The notes under the pieces: generated by a model
Databases searched by the model: none
The model's input: only the letters and a program-made list of their open reading frames with translations
Told to the model about the DNA's origin: nothing
Program-made: the position numbers and the translations under genes
Shown: piece after piece, positions 43,732-51,837 of the stretch
Position numbering within the stretch: the stretch's first letter is position 1
How the letters are laid out: the number at the start of each line of letters is the position of its first letter
DNA from: an uncultured Lachnospiraceae bacterium
GTDB taxonomy: Bacteria > Bacillota > Clostridia > Lachnospirales > Lachnospiraceae
Reading direction: 5' to 3'
Assembly: GCA_934899185.1 (NCBI GenBank)
Contig: CAKXYI010000004.1
Span: 1 to 64,000, forward strand
DNA: 64,000 nt

Positions 43732-45381
43732 ATGGCAAAACAGGAAAGATGTGTTTGGGTCGTAGGACATAAGAATCCGGATACCGATTCCATATGTGCG
43801 GCTATTTCATATGCATATTTGAAAAATCAGACCGAGGACGGTCATTTTATCGCAAAGAGAGCAGGAAGCATCAACAACGAGACACGTTATGTGCTGGAGC
43901 GATTTGGGGCAAAAGAACCGGGGCTGATCACAGATGTCGGTGCCCAGATCAAGGATATTGACTATCGTCAGACCGAGGGCGTCAGTGGACATTTCTCTTT
44001 GAAAAAGGCATGGGAACTTATGCGTTCTCTGGATGTTGTTACCCTGCCGGTCGTAGATGAGAGTAAACGGCTGACCGGACTGATCGTTAATGGAGATATT
44101 GCATATTCCTATATGGATGTCTTGGATAACCGTATTTTGGGACGTGCCAAGACCCAGTATCGAAATATCATCGAGACCATCAACGGATGTATGGTGACAG
44201 GCAACGATCATGCATATTTCACCAAGGGTAAGGTTGTCGTGGCATCAGGCAATCGGGAGACCATGCGTGACGAGATCGAGGATGATGATTTGGTCATAGT
44301 GGGAAATATCACGGCACGCCAACTTATTGCCATCGAACAAAATGCATCTTGTGTGATCATCTGTGGGGAGAGCAAGGTCAATCCGGGCGTGATTGAACGG
44401 GCGCAAAAGAGGGAGTGTGTGCTGATCACGACCCCATATGATTCCTTTACAACGGCGCGTCTGATCCACCAGAGTATGCCGATCCGCTATTTCATGACCA
44501 AGAAAAATCTCATTACTTTTGAGCCGGATGACTATGTGGATGATGTCAAGGAGACCATGTCAAAGATCCGTCATCGCGACTTCCCGATCTTAGATGAGCA
44601 ACGCCATCTGGTCGGCATGATGTCACGCAGAAACTTACTCAATATGAAAAAGAAACAATTGATCCTCGTGGATCATAATGAAAAGACACAGGCGGTTGAC
44701 GGGATTGAGCAGGCGGACATTCTGGAGATCATCGATCACCATAGATTAGGCAGTCTGGAGACTATTTCGCCAATCTTCTTCAGAAATCAGCCGCTGGGCT
44801 GTACGGCGACCATCATTTATCAGATGTACCAGGAAAAGGGTGTGGAGATCAATCCGCAGATTGCAGGGCTTTTGTGCTCTGCCATCCTTTCAGATACCCT
44901 GATGTTCCGCTCACCGACCTGCACAGCCATAGACAAGATGGTGGCAGAGCAGTTGGCGCAGATTGCAGAGGTAAATGTGGAAGAATTGGCGACCGCCATG
45001 TTTGAAGCGGGGTCCGATTTCAGCGCCAAAACAACGGAAGAGATCTTTTATCAGGATTTCAAGATCTTTGATTCGGATGATATTACCTTTGGCGTGGCAC
45101 AGGTCAGCGCGGTCAGTCGCAGACAGTTGAATTCCATCAAGCCGGAATTACAGGCATATTTGGAAAAGGTATTGGCAGAAAAGGGACTCAAGATGGTCTT
45201 TGTCATGCTGACCGATATTTTTCAGGAGGAGACCGAACTCATCTATGCCGGAGGTATGGCAAAAGGTGTGATCGAGCGGGCTTTTGGCGTGTCAGAGGAA
45301 AATGGCGGCTTTATGCTTGCCAATGTCGTATCGCGTAAAAAGCAGTTGATACCGCCTATGATGCAGGCGATGCAGTCATAG
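43732..45381 (+). CDS. ppaC: Family II manganese-dependent inorganic pyrophosphatase with CBS-DRTGG insert
   Basis: Hydrolyses pyrophosphate, including that made by ppdK in the PEP-forming direction; 549 residues. DHH domain with GHKNPDTDSICAAISYAY and the DHHRLGS motif, DHHA2 domain at the C-terminus. Between them lie a CBS pair (~70-125 and ~250-310) flanking a DRTGG domain (~130-245), the regulated form in which adenine nucleotides inhibit or activate. The start at 43732 follows AAGGAG; the upstream ATG at 43690 overlaps the terminator. A flavin reductase gene follows 19 bp downstream. Confidence 0.94.
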   Translation: MAKQERCVWVVGHKNPDTDSICAAISYAYLKNQTEDGHFIAKRAGSINNETRYVLERFGAKEPGLITDVGAQIKDIDYRQTEGVSGHFSLKKAWELMRSLDVVTLPVVDESKRLTGLIVNGDIAYSYMDVLDNRILGRAKTQYRNIIETINGCMVTGNDHAYFTKGKVVVASGNRETMRDEIEDDDLVIVGNITARQLIAIEQNASCVIICGESKVNPGVIERAQKRECVLITTPYDSFTTARLIHQSMPIRYFMTKKNLITFEPDDYVDDVKETMSKIRHRDFPILDEQRHLVGMMSRRNLLNMKKKQLILVDHNEKTQAVDGIEQADILEIIDHHRLGSLETISPIFFRNQPLGCTATIIYQMYQEKGVEINPQIAGLLCSAILSDTLMFRSPTCTAIDKMVAEQLAQIAEVNVEELATAMFEAGSDFSAKTTEEIFYQDFKIFDSDDITFGVAQVSAVSRRQLNSIKPELQAYLEKVLAEKGLKMVFVMLTDIFQEETELIYAGGMAKGVIERAFGVSEENGGFMLANVVSRKKQLIPPMMQAMQS

Positions 45382-45400
45382 GGGAAAGAGTAGGAGAAAA

Positions 45401-45967
45401 ATGGCAAAACAGTCTTGGAAACCGGGAAATATGGTCTATCCATTGCCGGCAGTTATGGTGTCGGTGCGGGATCAGGCAGGGCAGGATAATATCATCACCG
45501 TGGCGTGGACAGGAACCATCTGTACAAATCCGCCCATGGCATATATTTCTGTGCGGCCGGAACGCTATTCTTATCATATGATAAAAGAGTCAGGCGAGTT
45601 CGTGATCAATCTGACGACCAAGGAACTGGCATGGGCAACCGATTATTGTGGCGTGACATCGGGACGGGATGTTGATAAATTTGCTCGGTGTCATCTGACA
45701 AAGGAAGCAGCAGACGAGGTTTCGGCACCGCTGATCGCAGAAAGCCCGGTCAATATCGAGTGCAAGGTGCGCGAGGTCAAAGAACTTGGCTCTCATCATA
45801 TGTTTCTTGCAGACGTGGTGGCAGTTCATGCAGATGAAAAATATATGGACGAGACAGGCAGATTTTGTCTGGATCAGGCGGAACCGATCGCTTATTCACA
45901 TGGCACATACTATAGTCTGGGAGAAAAATTAGGGACATTTGGCTATTCGGTAAAGAAGAAACAATAA
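45401..45967 (+). CDS. Flavin reductase-like FMN-binding protein
   Basis: 188 residues with the split-barrel fold of flavin reductases. Typical segments: PLPAVMVSVRDQAGQDNIIT, the FMN-region TVAWTGTICTNPPMAYISVR and FVINLTTKELAWATDYCGV with its conserved Cys. It probably binds FMN and reduces flavin or an electron acceptor; the physiological partner is unknown. Starts 19 bp after ppaC with GGAG, likely co-transcribed. Confidence 0.86.
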   Translation: MAKQSWKPGNMVYPLPAVMVSVRDQAGQDNIITVAWTGTICTNPPMAYISVRPERYSYHMIKESGEFVINLTTKELAWATDYCGVTSGRDVDKFARCHLTKEAADEVSAPLIAESPVNIECKVREVKELGSHHMFLADVVAVHADEKYMDETGRFCLDQAEPIAYSHGTYYSLGEKLGTFGYSVKKKQ

Positions 45968-45972
45968 AAAGA

Positions 45973-46009
45973 CCGCAGGGGGCATATCATATCGCATCCT
46001 GCGGCTTTT
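45973..46009. terminator. Bidirectional terminator between convergent genes
   Basis: CCGCAGG (45973-45979) and CCTGCGG (45998-46004), with A5 before and T4 after, serving both the flavin reductase and the convergent DUF4364 gene. Confidence 0.85.
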
Positions 46010-46025
46010 GATTTTAGGTATCAAA

Positions 46026-46541
46026 TTATTGGATCAAAGTATCCATGAGACTCATATAGACATCCTCATGGCGGACTTTCCAGTTGTTACAGATGGTCTC
46101 TGCCTGCTCGCTGGTAGAGGCGTGTAGTGACAGGTCCAGCATGGTGTGTCCGTCCTGTGTGAATTTACAATGGACAATGTAACCACCGCCGGTTGCAAGG
46201 TCATAGTTGGCGGTCAGGGCATTGTCTTTTTTTATCTCAAATTTGTGGTGGGAAAGATACTCCAATATATCAGCCTCAATGGCAGAACTGACCTTGTCGC
46301 GCATGAGAGACAGGGTCTGGCTTCCCTCATCTGTCAGGGAGTACATGGTATTATTATGAGACTGGGAAAGACTCACAAGATGGGCTTCCTCCAAGTCACT
46401 AATGACCTGTTGGATGGTAAAATAGTCTGTGTATTCTTTATCTAAAAAAAACTGAACGATCTGAGCGTTGCTCAGAGGAAAATCTACTTTAGAGAGAAGA
46501 AGCAGCACTGAAATTTTGTAGATCATATTAGGCTCGGCCAT
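46026..46541 (-). CDS. DUF4364 winged-helix protein
   Basis: 171 residues. N-terminal ~80 residues look like a winged helix (KISVLLLLSKVDFPLSNAQI and QQVISDLEEAHLVSLSQS), followed by an alpha/beta C-terminal part (TANYDLATGGGYIVHCKF). DUF4364 proteins are widespread in Clostridia and probably bind DNA; no target is known. The start at 46541 follows AAAGGAG on the minus strand; the longer ATG start at 46589 would run through a REP-like hairpin and is rejected. Downstream of malic enzyme on the same strand, 54 bp gap. Confidence 0.85.
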   Translation of the reverse strand: MAEPNMIYKISVLLLLSKVDFPLSNAQIVQFFLDKEYTDYFTIQQVISDLEEAHLVSLSQSHNNTMYSLTDEGSQTLSLMRDKVSSAIEADILEYLSHHKFEIKKDNALTANYDLATGGGYIVHCKFTQDGHTMLDLSLHASTSEQAETICNNWKVRHEDVYMSLMDTLIQ

Positions 46542-46565
46542 AAATTTCTCCTTTCTTTTTGCAGA

Positions 46566-46587
46566 GCCACAGGAACGTCCCTGTGGC
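46566..46587. repeat. REP-like hairpin repeat, shortened copy 3
   Basis: GCCACAGG (46566-46573) and CCTGTGGC (46580-46587) around AACGTC. The right half, AGGAACGTCCCTGTGG, matches the right half of copy 2 at 14 of 16 positions, so this looks like a half element able to fold by itself. Confidence 0.6.
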
Positions 46588-46595
46588 ATGCAGTT

Positions 46596-47750
46596 TTATC
46601 TTACAATGTGATCCTTGACGGCTTGGGAAACAACCTGTGCCACTCTTGGATCAAAGGCTTCCGGTAAAATGAAGTCTTCATTTAATTGATCCGGATCTAC
46701 AAGGTTTGCCAGCGCATTTGCGGCAGCCAGTTTCATATCTTCTGTGATCTGTGTCGCACGACCTTCCAGCGCGCCCTTAAAGATGCCCGGGAAAGCAACA
46801 ACATTGTTGACCTGATTTGGGAAATCACTGCGTCCGGTACCAACGACCTTGGCTCCGGCAGTCTTTGCCACATCCGGCATGATCTCCGGCGTAGGGTTTG
46901 CCATAGCAAAGATGATGGCATCGCGGTTCATGGAAGCGACCATCTCAGCGGAAATAATGTTTGGAGCAGAAACCCCGACAAAGATATCAGCGCCGACTAA
47001 AGCATCAGCAAGAGATCCCTTTTTATTTTCTAAGTTGGTGACCTCGGTCATTTCCTTTTGCATCCAGTTTAGATCAGGATAATCTTTGCTGATGATGCCC
47101 TCGCGGTCACACATGGTCACATGCTTGAAGCCGTAGCGGAGCAGTAACTTGGTAATGGCAATCCCAGCAGAACCGGCACCGTTTACAACCACCTGACAGT
47201 CTTCTTTTTCTTTGCCGACAACCTTAAGACCATTGATGATACCGGCAAGAACGACGATCGCCGTGCCATGTTGGTCATCATGGAAGACTGGGATGTTTAA
47301 TTCTTTTTTCAGACGTTCCTCGATCTCAAAACATCTGGGTGCAGAAATGTCCTCTAAGTTGATACCGCCAAAGGTCGGTGCGATCGCCTTGACGGCGGCA
47401 ACGATCTCGTCGGGATCCTGCGTTGACAGGCAGATAGGAAAAGCATTGATACCGCCAAACTCCTTGAAGAGGACACATTTGCCCTCCATAACAGGCATGG
47501 CAGCCTCCGGTCCGATATTGCCCAGACCGAGCACAGCGCTGCCATCAGAGACAACAGCAACGGTATTGGCCTTGAGGGTGTAAGTATATACGGCTTCTTT
47601 ATCCTCTGCAATGATGCGGCAAGGGGCTGCTACGCCCGGGGTATAAGCAATGGCAAGATCCTCCCGGCTCTTGACCGGAGCCTTGGCGCAGGTCTTGATC
47701 TTTCCATTCCATTGCTTGTGTAAAAAAACGGCTTTTTCGTCAATACTCAT
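46596..47750 (-). CDS. Malate dehydrogenase (oxaloacetate-decarboxylating), bacterial short malic enzyme
   Basis: Converts malate to pyruvate and CO2 with NAD(P); 384 residues, the short bacterial form without a phosphotransacetylase tail. N-terminal domain with the catalytic Tyr region LAIAYTPGVAAPC and Lys in YTLKANTVAVVSDG; metal-binding FHDDQHGTAIV; Rossmann motif VNGAGSAGIAITKLL; and FAMANPTPEI. Cofactor choice is not decided. It supplies pyruvate to PFOR. Divergent from rho across 218 bp in which no clear promoter pair was found. Confidence 0.94.
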   Translation of the reverse strand: MSIDEKAVFLHKQWNGKIKTCAKAPVKSREDLAIAYTPGVAAPCRIIAEDKEAVYTYTLKANTVAVVSDGSAVLGLGNIGPEAAMPVMEGKCVLFKEFGGINAFPICLSTQDPDEIVAAVKAIAPTFGGINLEDISAPRCFEIEERLKKELNIPVFHDDQHGTAIVVLAGIINGLKVVGKEKEDCQVVVNGAGSAGIAITKLLLRYGFKHVTMCDREGIISKDYPDLNWMQKEMTEVTNLENKKGSLADALVGADIFVGVSAPNIISAEMVASMNRDAIIFAMANPTPEIMPDVAKTAGAKVVGTGRSDFPNQVNNVVAFPGIFKGALEGRATQITEDMKLAAANALANLVDPDQLNEDFILPEAFDPRVAQVVSQAVKDHIVR

Positions 47751-47968
47751 GATGTTTTATCCTATCCTTCCTGTAAATATATGAATCTATTTGTTTCCTT
47801 ATTATAGCATAAAGGGGGGCAATCTAAAATAGGGTATTCCCATTTTGCTGTAAATAAGATATACTATAGGCAATCGTGATGATCTAGGTCATTTCAGACA
47901 GGTTACCCATTTGATTAGAGATAAAGACAAAGAGTTTATCATAAATGAAGTAGGACAAGGAGTAGGGC

Positions 47969-49408
47969 ATGAGAGAAAAATACGAAAGTTTATCTGTCAG
48001 TGTATTGCGTGAACTTGCAAAGTCAAGGGGAATCAAGGGGACTTCTACCATGAAAAAGGCACAACTTGTAGAAGCCATGCTTGCACTCGATGAGAGCGAG
48101 GCAGAAAGCAAGAAAGCGGAAGAAGCCGCAAAGCCAAAGGGAAAAACAGAAAAAACTGAGCGCACGATCAGCGTGCATCATAGCCGGAGCAGTGCAGAGG
48201 GCAGAAGAGAACATAGAAGCGAACATCATGAAAATGCTCGCGTAGAACATGGTGAGGAAAATGCAGAAGCACCGGTACTGGAAGAACCAAGAGACTGCGC
48301 CGGTATCTTAGAGATCATGCAGGATGGATTTGGATTTATCCGCAGTGACAATTACCTGCCGGGTGATAACGATGTTTATGTGGCACCATTGCAGATCCGC
48401 AAACTCAACTTAAAGACGGGCGATATTCTGGTAGGAAAGACCAGACGCAACAATCCGACAGATAAGTTTGGAGCACTGCTACATTTGGAGACGATCAATG
48501 GCTTTGCACCGGAAGAAGCCGCAAAGCGTAAGAATTTTGAAGATCTGACACCAATCTTTCCGAACGAACGTATCCGTCTGGAACAGCCGGGATCTTCCGT
48601 TGCCATGCGTATCGTAGATCTGGTTTCTCCGATCGGTAAGGGACAGCGTGGTATGATCGTTTCCCAGCCAAAAGCCGGAAAGACAACCCTTTTAAAGGAG
48701 ATCGCAAAGTCTGTTACAACTTCTTATCCGGATATGCATCTGATCATCTTACTGATCGATGAGCGCCCGGAGGAGGTAACGGATATCCGGGAAGCCATTC
48801 AGGGAAAAAATGTAGAAGTAATCTATTCTACCTTTGATGAATTGCCGGAACACCACAAGCGTGTGTCCGAGATGGTCATGGAAAGAGCCAAGAGACTGGT
48901 CGAGCACAAACAGGATGTCATGATCCTGATGGATAGTATCACACGTCTGGCACGTGCCTACAACCTGACGGTTCCACCAAGTGGACGTACTTTATCCGGT
49001 GGTCTGGATCCGGCTGCTTTGCATATGCCAAAGAAGTTCTTTGGTGCAGCCAGAAATATGCGTGAGGGCGGAAGTCTTACCATTCTTGCAACGGCACTGG
49101 TAGATACAGGAAGCAAGATGGATGACGTTGTATTCGAGGAATTCAAGGGAACCGGTAACATGGAAGTGATCCTGGATCGTAAACTTTCTGAGAAACGCGT
49201 ATTCCCTGCCATTGATATTGCAAAATCCGGTACACGCCGTGATGATCTGCTTCTGGATAAGGAAGAGCAGAATGCCATGGAGATCATGCGTCGTGGCTTA
49301 AACGGAATGCGCAAGGACGAAGCGGTGGAGAGCATCTTAAACATGTTTGCCCACACCAGAAATAATAAGGAATATATCGCTAAGGTACTCCGCAGCCGTA
49401 TGTTTTAA
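47969..49408 (+). CDS. rho: Transcription termination factor Rho
   Basis: Hexameric RNA translocase ending transcription; 479 residues. N-terminal helical domain ([18 protein letters not shown]), then a low-complexity charged insertion (~45-105, rich in Glu, Arg and His), the cold-shock-type RNA-binding domain ([15 protein letters not shown]), and the ATPase with Walker [23 protein letters not shown] and the Q/R-loop region. The insertion is absent from E. coli Rho and resembles those in many Gram-positive and actinobacterial Rhos, where they add RNA contacts. AAGGAG precedes the ATG. rpmE follows with its own promoter. Confidence 0.96.
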   Translation: MREKYESLSVSVLRELAKSRGIKGTSTMKKAQLVEAMLALDESEAESKKAEEAAKPKGKTEKTERTISVHHSRSSAEGRREHRSEHHENARVEHGEENAEAPVLEEPRDCAGILEIMQDGFGFIRSDNYLPGDNDVYVAPLQIRKLNLKTGDILVGKTRRNNPTDKFGALLHLETINGFAPEEAAKRKNFEDLTPIFPNERIRLEQPGSSVAMRIVDLVSPIGKGQRGMIVSQPKAGKTTLLKEIAKSVTTSYPDMHLIILLIDERPEEVTDIREAIQGKNVEVIYSTFDELPEHHKRVSEMVMERAKRLVEHKQDVMILMDSITRLARAYNLTVPPSGRTLSGGLDPAALHMPKKFFGAARNMREGGSLTILATALVDTGSKMDDVVFEEFKGTGNMEVILDRKLSEKRVFPAIDIAKSGTRRDDLLLDKEEQNAMEIMRRGLNGMRKDEAVESILNMFAHTRNNKEYIAKVLRSRMF

Positions 49409-49436
49409 AAATTCTTATAAAAAATGCGCATACATC

Positions 49437-49517
49437 TTGCAATCTGACAGACCCTATGCTACAATAATGGAGCTGTTTATCGGGATGTAAATAGTATCGT
49501 GTATGTCTTCGGACATA
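49437..49517 (+). promoter_or_regulatory. rpmE promoter and leader hairpin
   Basis: TTGCAA (49437-49442), a 17-base spacer and TACAAT (49460-49465). In the ~90-base leader, TATGTC TTCG GACATA (49502-49517) forms a 6-bp stem capped by a stable UUCG tetraloop. This may be a binding site for autogenous control by L31, as occurs for other ribosomal proteins, or a stabilising hairpin. Confidence 0.6.
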
Positions 49518-49561
49518 AAACATGCAATACAATAGATTATGTTTTTAGAGAGGTGTAAGTA

Positions 49562-49765
49562 ATGAGACAAGGTATTCATCCAGATTATTATCAGGCAACT
49601 GTTACATGTAACTGTGGTAACACATTTGTAACAGGATCTACAAAGGAAGATATCCACGTAGAAATCTGTTCTAAGTGTCATCCTTTCTACACAGGACAGC
49701 AGAAGGCTACAAAGGCTCGTGGACGTATTGACAAGTTCAACAAGAAGTACGGTATTGAGCAGTAG
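49562..49765 (+). CDS. rpmE: 50S ribosomal protein L31, zinc-binding type
   Basis: 67 residues. Four-Cys zinc ribbon in the form CNCGNTF and [10 protein letters not shown] (Cys at CxC and CxxC), so it is the zinc-containing C+ paralogue. Starts [18 protein letters not shown], fully typical; AGAGAGGTG site. Sits downstream of rho, as in many Bacillota, but with its own promoter and terminator. Confidence 0.96.
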   Translation: MRQGIHPDYYQATVTCNCGNTFVTGSTKEDIHVEICSKCHPFYTGQQKATKARGRIDKFNKKYGIEQ

Positions 49766-49782
49766 GACACAGTCGCTTACAG

Positions 49783-49816
49783 GGGTCAGATCTTTCGGGT
49801 CTGACCCTATTCTTTT
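49783..49816 (+). terminator. rpmE terminator
   Basis: GGGTCAGA (49783-49790) and TCTGACCC (49800-49807), 9-base loop, followed by TATTCTTTT. Confidence 0.88.
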
Positions 49817-49855
49817 ATGTCATGAGAAATGGCAAATAATATAGGGGATTTGCAT

Positions 49856-50782
49856 ATGAAATTTTCCGGTATTGGTGGTCAGGCGGTCATGGAAGGCGTG
49901 ATGATGCGCAATGGCAATGATTATGCGATTGCGGTCCGCTTAAATGACGGCTCGATCCATGTAGATAAGAAAAAGACAAAAGGGCAGGACAGTTTCTGGT
50001 ATAAGATTCCGATCATCCGGGGCATCTGTAGTTTCGTTTCCTCCCTTGTGATCGGTATGTCAACACTGATGGATTCGGCATCCTATTTTGAGGAAGAAGA
50101 ACCAAAGGCCTTGACGGAGGAAGAGAAGAAAAAGAAAGAAAAACAGGATAAGGCAGAAATGACGGGGACACTTTTGTTTTCCATTGTTCTGGCGCTGGTC
50201 ATTTTCCTTTTGATCCCATATTATTTTTCCCGTTTTATGGGAAGAGTTGTAGATTCGACAACACTGATGGCTTTGATCGAGGGCCTATTCCGCATATTGA
50301 TCTTTGTTGTTTATGTGAAGGCAATCTCCTGCATGGAAGACATCAAGCGAGTCTTTATGTATCATGGGGCAGAACACAAATGCATCAACTGTATTGAGCA
50401 TGGTCTGCCGCTGACGGTGGAAAATGTGCGTAAGAGTTCGCGTCAGCACAAGCGCTGTGGAACCAGTTTCTTACTCTTTGTGCTCATCATCAGTGTGGTT
50501 GTATTTATGTTTATCCGCTTTGACTCACCGGTTTTGCAACTGGTATGTCGCTTGCTCCTGATCCCTTTGATCGCCGGCGTTTCTTATGAGTTTATCCGTC
50601 TGGCAGGACGCAGTGAGAATCCTTTGGTGCAGATCCTCAGCAAGCCAGGATTGTGGCTGCAAAATCTGACGACCAGTGAGCCGGACGATGCCATGATCGA
50701 AGTAGGAATGGCATCGGTAGAAGCAGTCTTTGATTGGAAAAAGTTCCAGGAAGAAAATAAGGAGTACTTCGATGAAGTATAG
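49856..50782 (+). CDS. DUF1385 membrane protein (YqhQ family)
   Basis: 308 residues. Conserved start KFSGIGGQAVMEGVMMR, which selects ATG 49856 (after AGGGGA) over ATG 49829. About four transmembrane helices: ~110-130, ~145-165, ~210-230 and ~235-255, with the family block MYHGAEHKCINCIEHG and RQHKRCGTSFLL between. Function in the family is unsettled. It overlaps prmC by 11 bp, so the two are coupled. Confidence 0.9.
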   Translation: MKFSGIGGQAVMEGVMMRNGNDYAIAVRLNDGSIHVDKKKTKGQDSFWYKIPIIRGICSFVSSLVIGMSTLMDSASYFEEEEPKALTEEEKKKKEKQDKAEMTGTLLFSIVLALVIFLLIPYYFSRFMGRVVDSTTLMALIEGLFRILIFVVYVKAISCMEDIKRVFMYHGAEHKCINCIEHGLPLTVENVRKSSRQHKRCGTSFLLFVLIISVVVFMFIRFDSPVLQLVCRLLLIPLIAGVSYEFIRLAGRSENPLVQILSKPGLWLQNLTTSEPDDAMIEVGMASVEAVFDWKKFQEENKEYFDEV

Positions 50783-51608
50783 AGAACTCTTAAAAGAGGG
50801 CATGGAACAACTGCAAAAAGCAGAGATCACAGATGCGCAGATCGATGCAGAGTATCTCTTGGAATATGTTTCAGGCATGAACCGGGCGTCTTATCTTATG
50901 TGTATGATGGAGCAGGCACCGGAAAATGTGATAATGCGCTATCACAAGGTTATAAGAATGCGCGCGGCACATGAGCCTTTGCAGTATATTACCGGGGAAC
51001 AGGAATTTATGGGACTGTCTTTTGGGGTATCGCCGGAGGTTCTGATCCCCAGACAGGATACCGAGTCTTTGGTGGAAGAGACCCTGTCTGTCCTTAAAGA
51101 CGGCAATCTCATTCTTGATATGTGTACCGGAAGCGGCTGTATTTTGATCAGCCTCTTGCATGAAAAAAAGACCTGCAAAGGTATGGGCGTAGATGTGGCA
51201 GAGACTTCCATTGCGCTTGCCAAAGAAAATGCCACACGCAACCAGGTGGAGGCAGAGTGGCTGGTCAGTGACCTTTTTACAGAAGTGAAGGGCGAGTTTG
51301 ATGTCATTGTTTCCAATCCGCCTTATATTGCAACGCGTGATCTGGAAGAACTCATGCCGGAGGTCATCCGCTATGAGCCAAAGCGGGCATTGGATGGGCA
51401 TGAGGATGGTTTGTATTTTTATCGAAAGATCATTGAACAGGCACCGTGCTATCTCAAGCCGGATGGCTGGCTTTTGTTTGAGATCGGCTACGATCAGGGA
51501 AAAAGTGTCCCGGAGTTACTGGCACAGGCAGGTTTTTCTGACATTAGCGTCAAAAAAGATTATGCCGGTAACGACCGCGTTGTCCGCGCCCGTCTGCACG
51601 ACTTGTAG
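50772..51608 (+). CDS. prmC: Release factor glutamine methyltransferase
   Basis: Methylates the Gln of the GGQ motif of release factors RF1/RF2; 278 residues. SAM-binding Rossmann motif ILDMCTGSGCILISLLH and the catalytic NPPY in VSNPPYIATRDLEELMP are clear; the N-terminal helical substrate domain holds QIDAEYLLEYVSG and ITGEQEFMGLSF. The start at 50772, 8 bases after GGAG and inside the DUF1385 gene, gives the family N-terminus. Its substrate gene prfA lies downstream, past a structured 229-bp gap. Confidence 0.95.
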   Translation: MKYRELLKEGMEQLQKAEITDAQIDAEYLLEYVSGMNRASYLMCMMEQAPENVIMRYHKVIRMRAAHEPLQYITGEQEFMGLSFGVSPEVLIPRQDTESLVEETLSVLKDGNLILDMCTGSGCILISLLHEKKTCKGMGVDVAETSIALAKENATRNQVEAEWLVSDLFTEVKGEFDVIVSNPPYIATRDLEELMPEVIRYEPKRALDGHEDGLYFYRKIIEQAPCYLKPDGWLLFEIGYDQGKSVPELLAQAGFSDISVKKDYAGNDRVVRARLHDL

Positions 51609-51640
51609 CGGAAGTTTATGAGGAAACCCGTGAATGACGG

Positions 51641-51646
51641 TATAAT
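51641..51646 (+). promoter_or_regulatory. Candidate -10 element for the prfA leader transcript
   Basis: TATAAT at 51641-51646; no good -35 at 16-18 bases upstream. If used, transcription would begin about 51653, just before the structured element. Confidence 0.4.
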
Positions 51647-51653
51647 AAATAAT

Positions 51654-51805
51654 GTGAAAGTTTGTTGTGAGCAGATGAGAAATATTTTATTGGCAAAAAC
51701 TTTCGAGGAGCGTCGGCACTTAATGAGTGCTTTGCACGAATTTAGTGTCCGCTACGTGACGCAGAGAGCGGAAGCGTTTTTTGCGATAAAATATTGAACA
51801 TCTGC
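51654..51805 (+). ncRNA. Candidate structured RNA or hairpin element upstream of prfA
   Basis: A very long imperfect hairpin. Outer pairs: GCAGATG (51671-51677) with CATCTGC (51799-51805); an AGA/GAA internal loop able to form tandem G-A pairs; AATATTTTAT with ATAAAATATT (51786-51795); GCAAAAA with TTTTTGC; CTTTCG (51700-51705) with CGGAAG (51769-51774). Inner part: GCGTC (51710-51714) with GACGC (51758-51762) and a hairpin 51717-51747 with CACT/AGTG, AAT/ATT, another tandem G-A pair and GTGC/GCAC around a TTT loop. It ends 19 bases before the prfA ribosome binding site. Could be a cis-regulator, a small RNA or a palindromic mobile repeat. Confidence 0.5.
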
Positions 51806-51837
51806 CCAGAGAGATATTATATAAGGAGTGAACCAAT

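Noticed and set aside
47751..47968. Promoter pair between malic enzyme and rho
   Set aside because: A TATACT (47850-47855) exists but no -35 element at proper distance; nothing firm enough to list.
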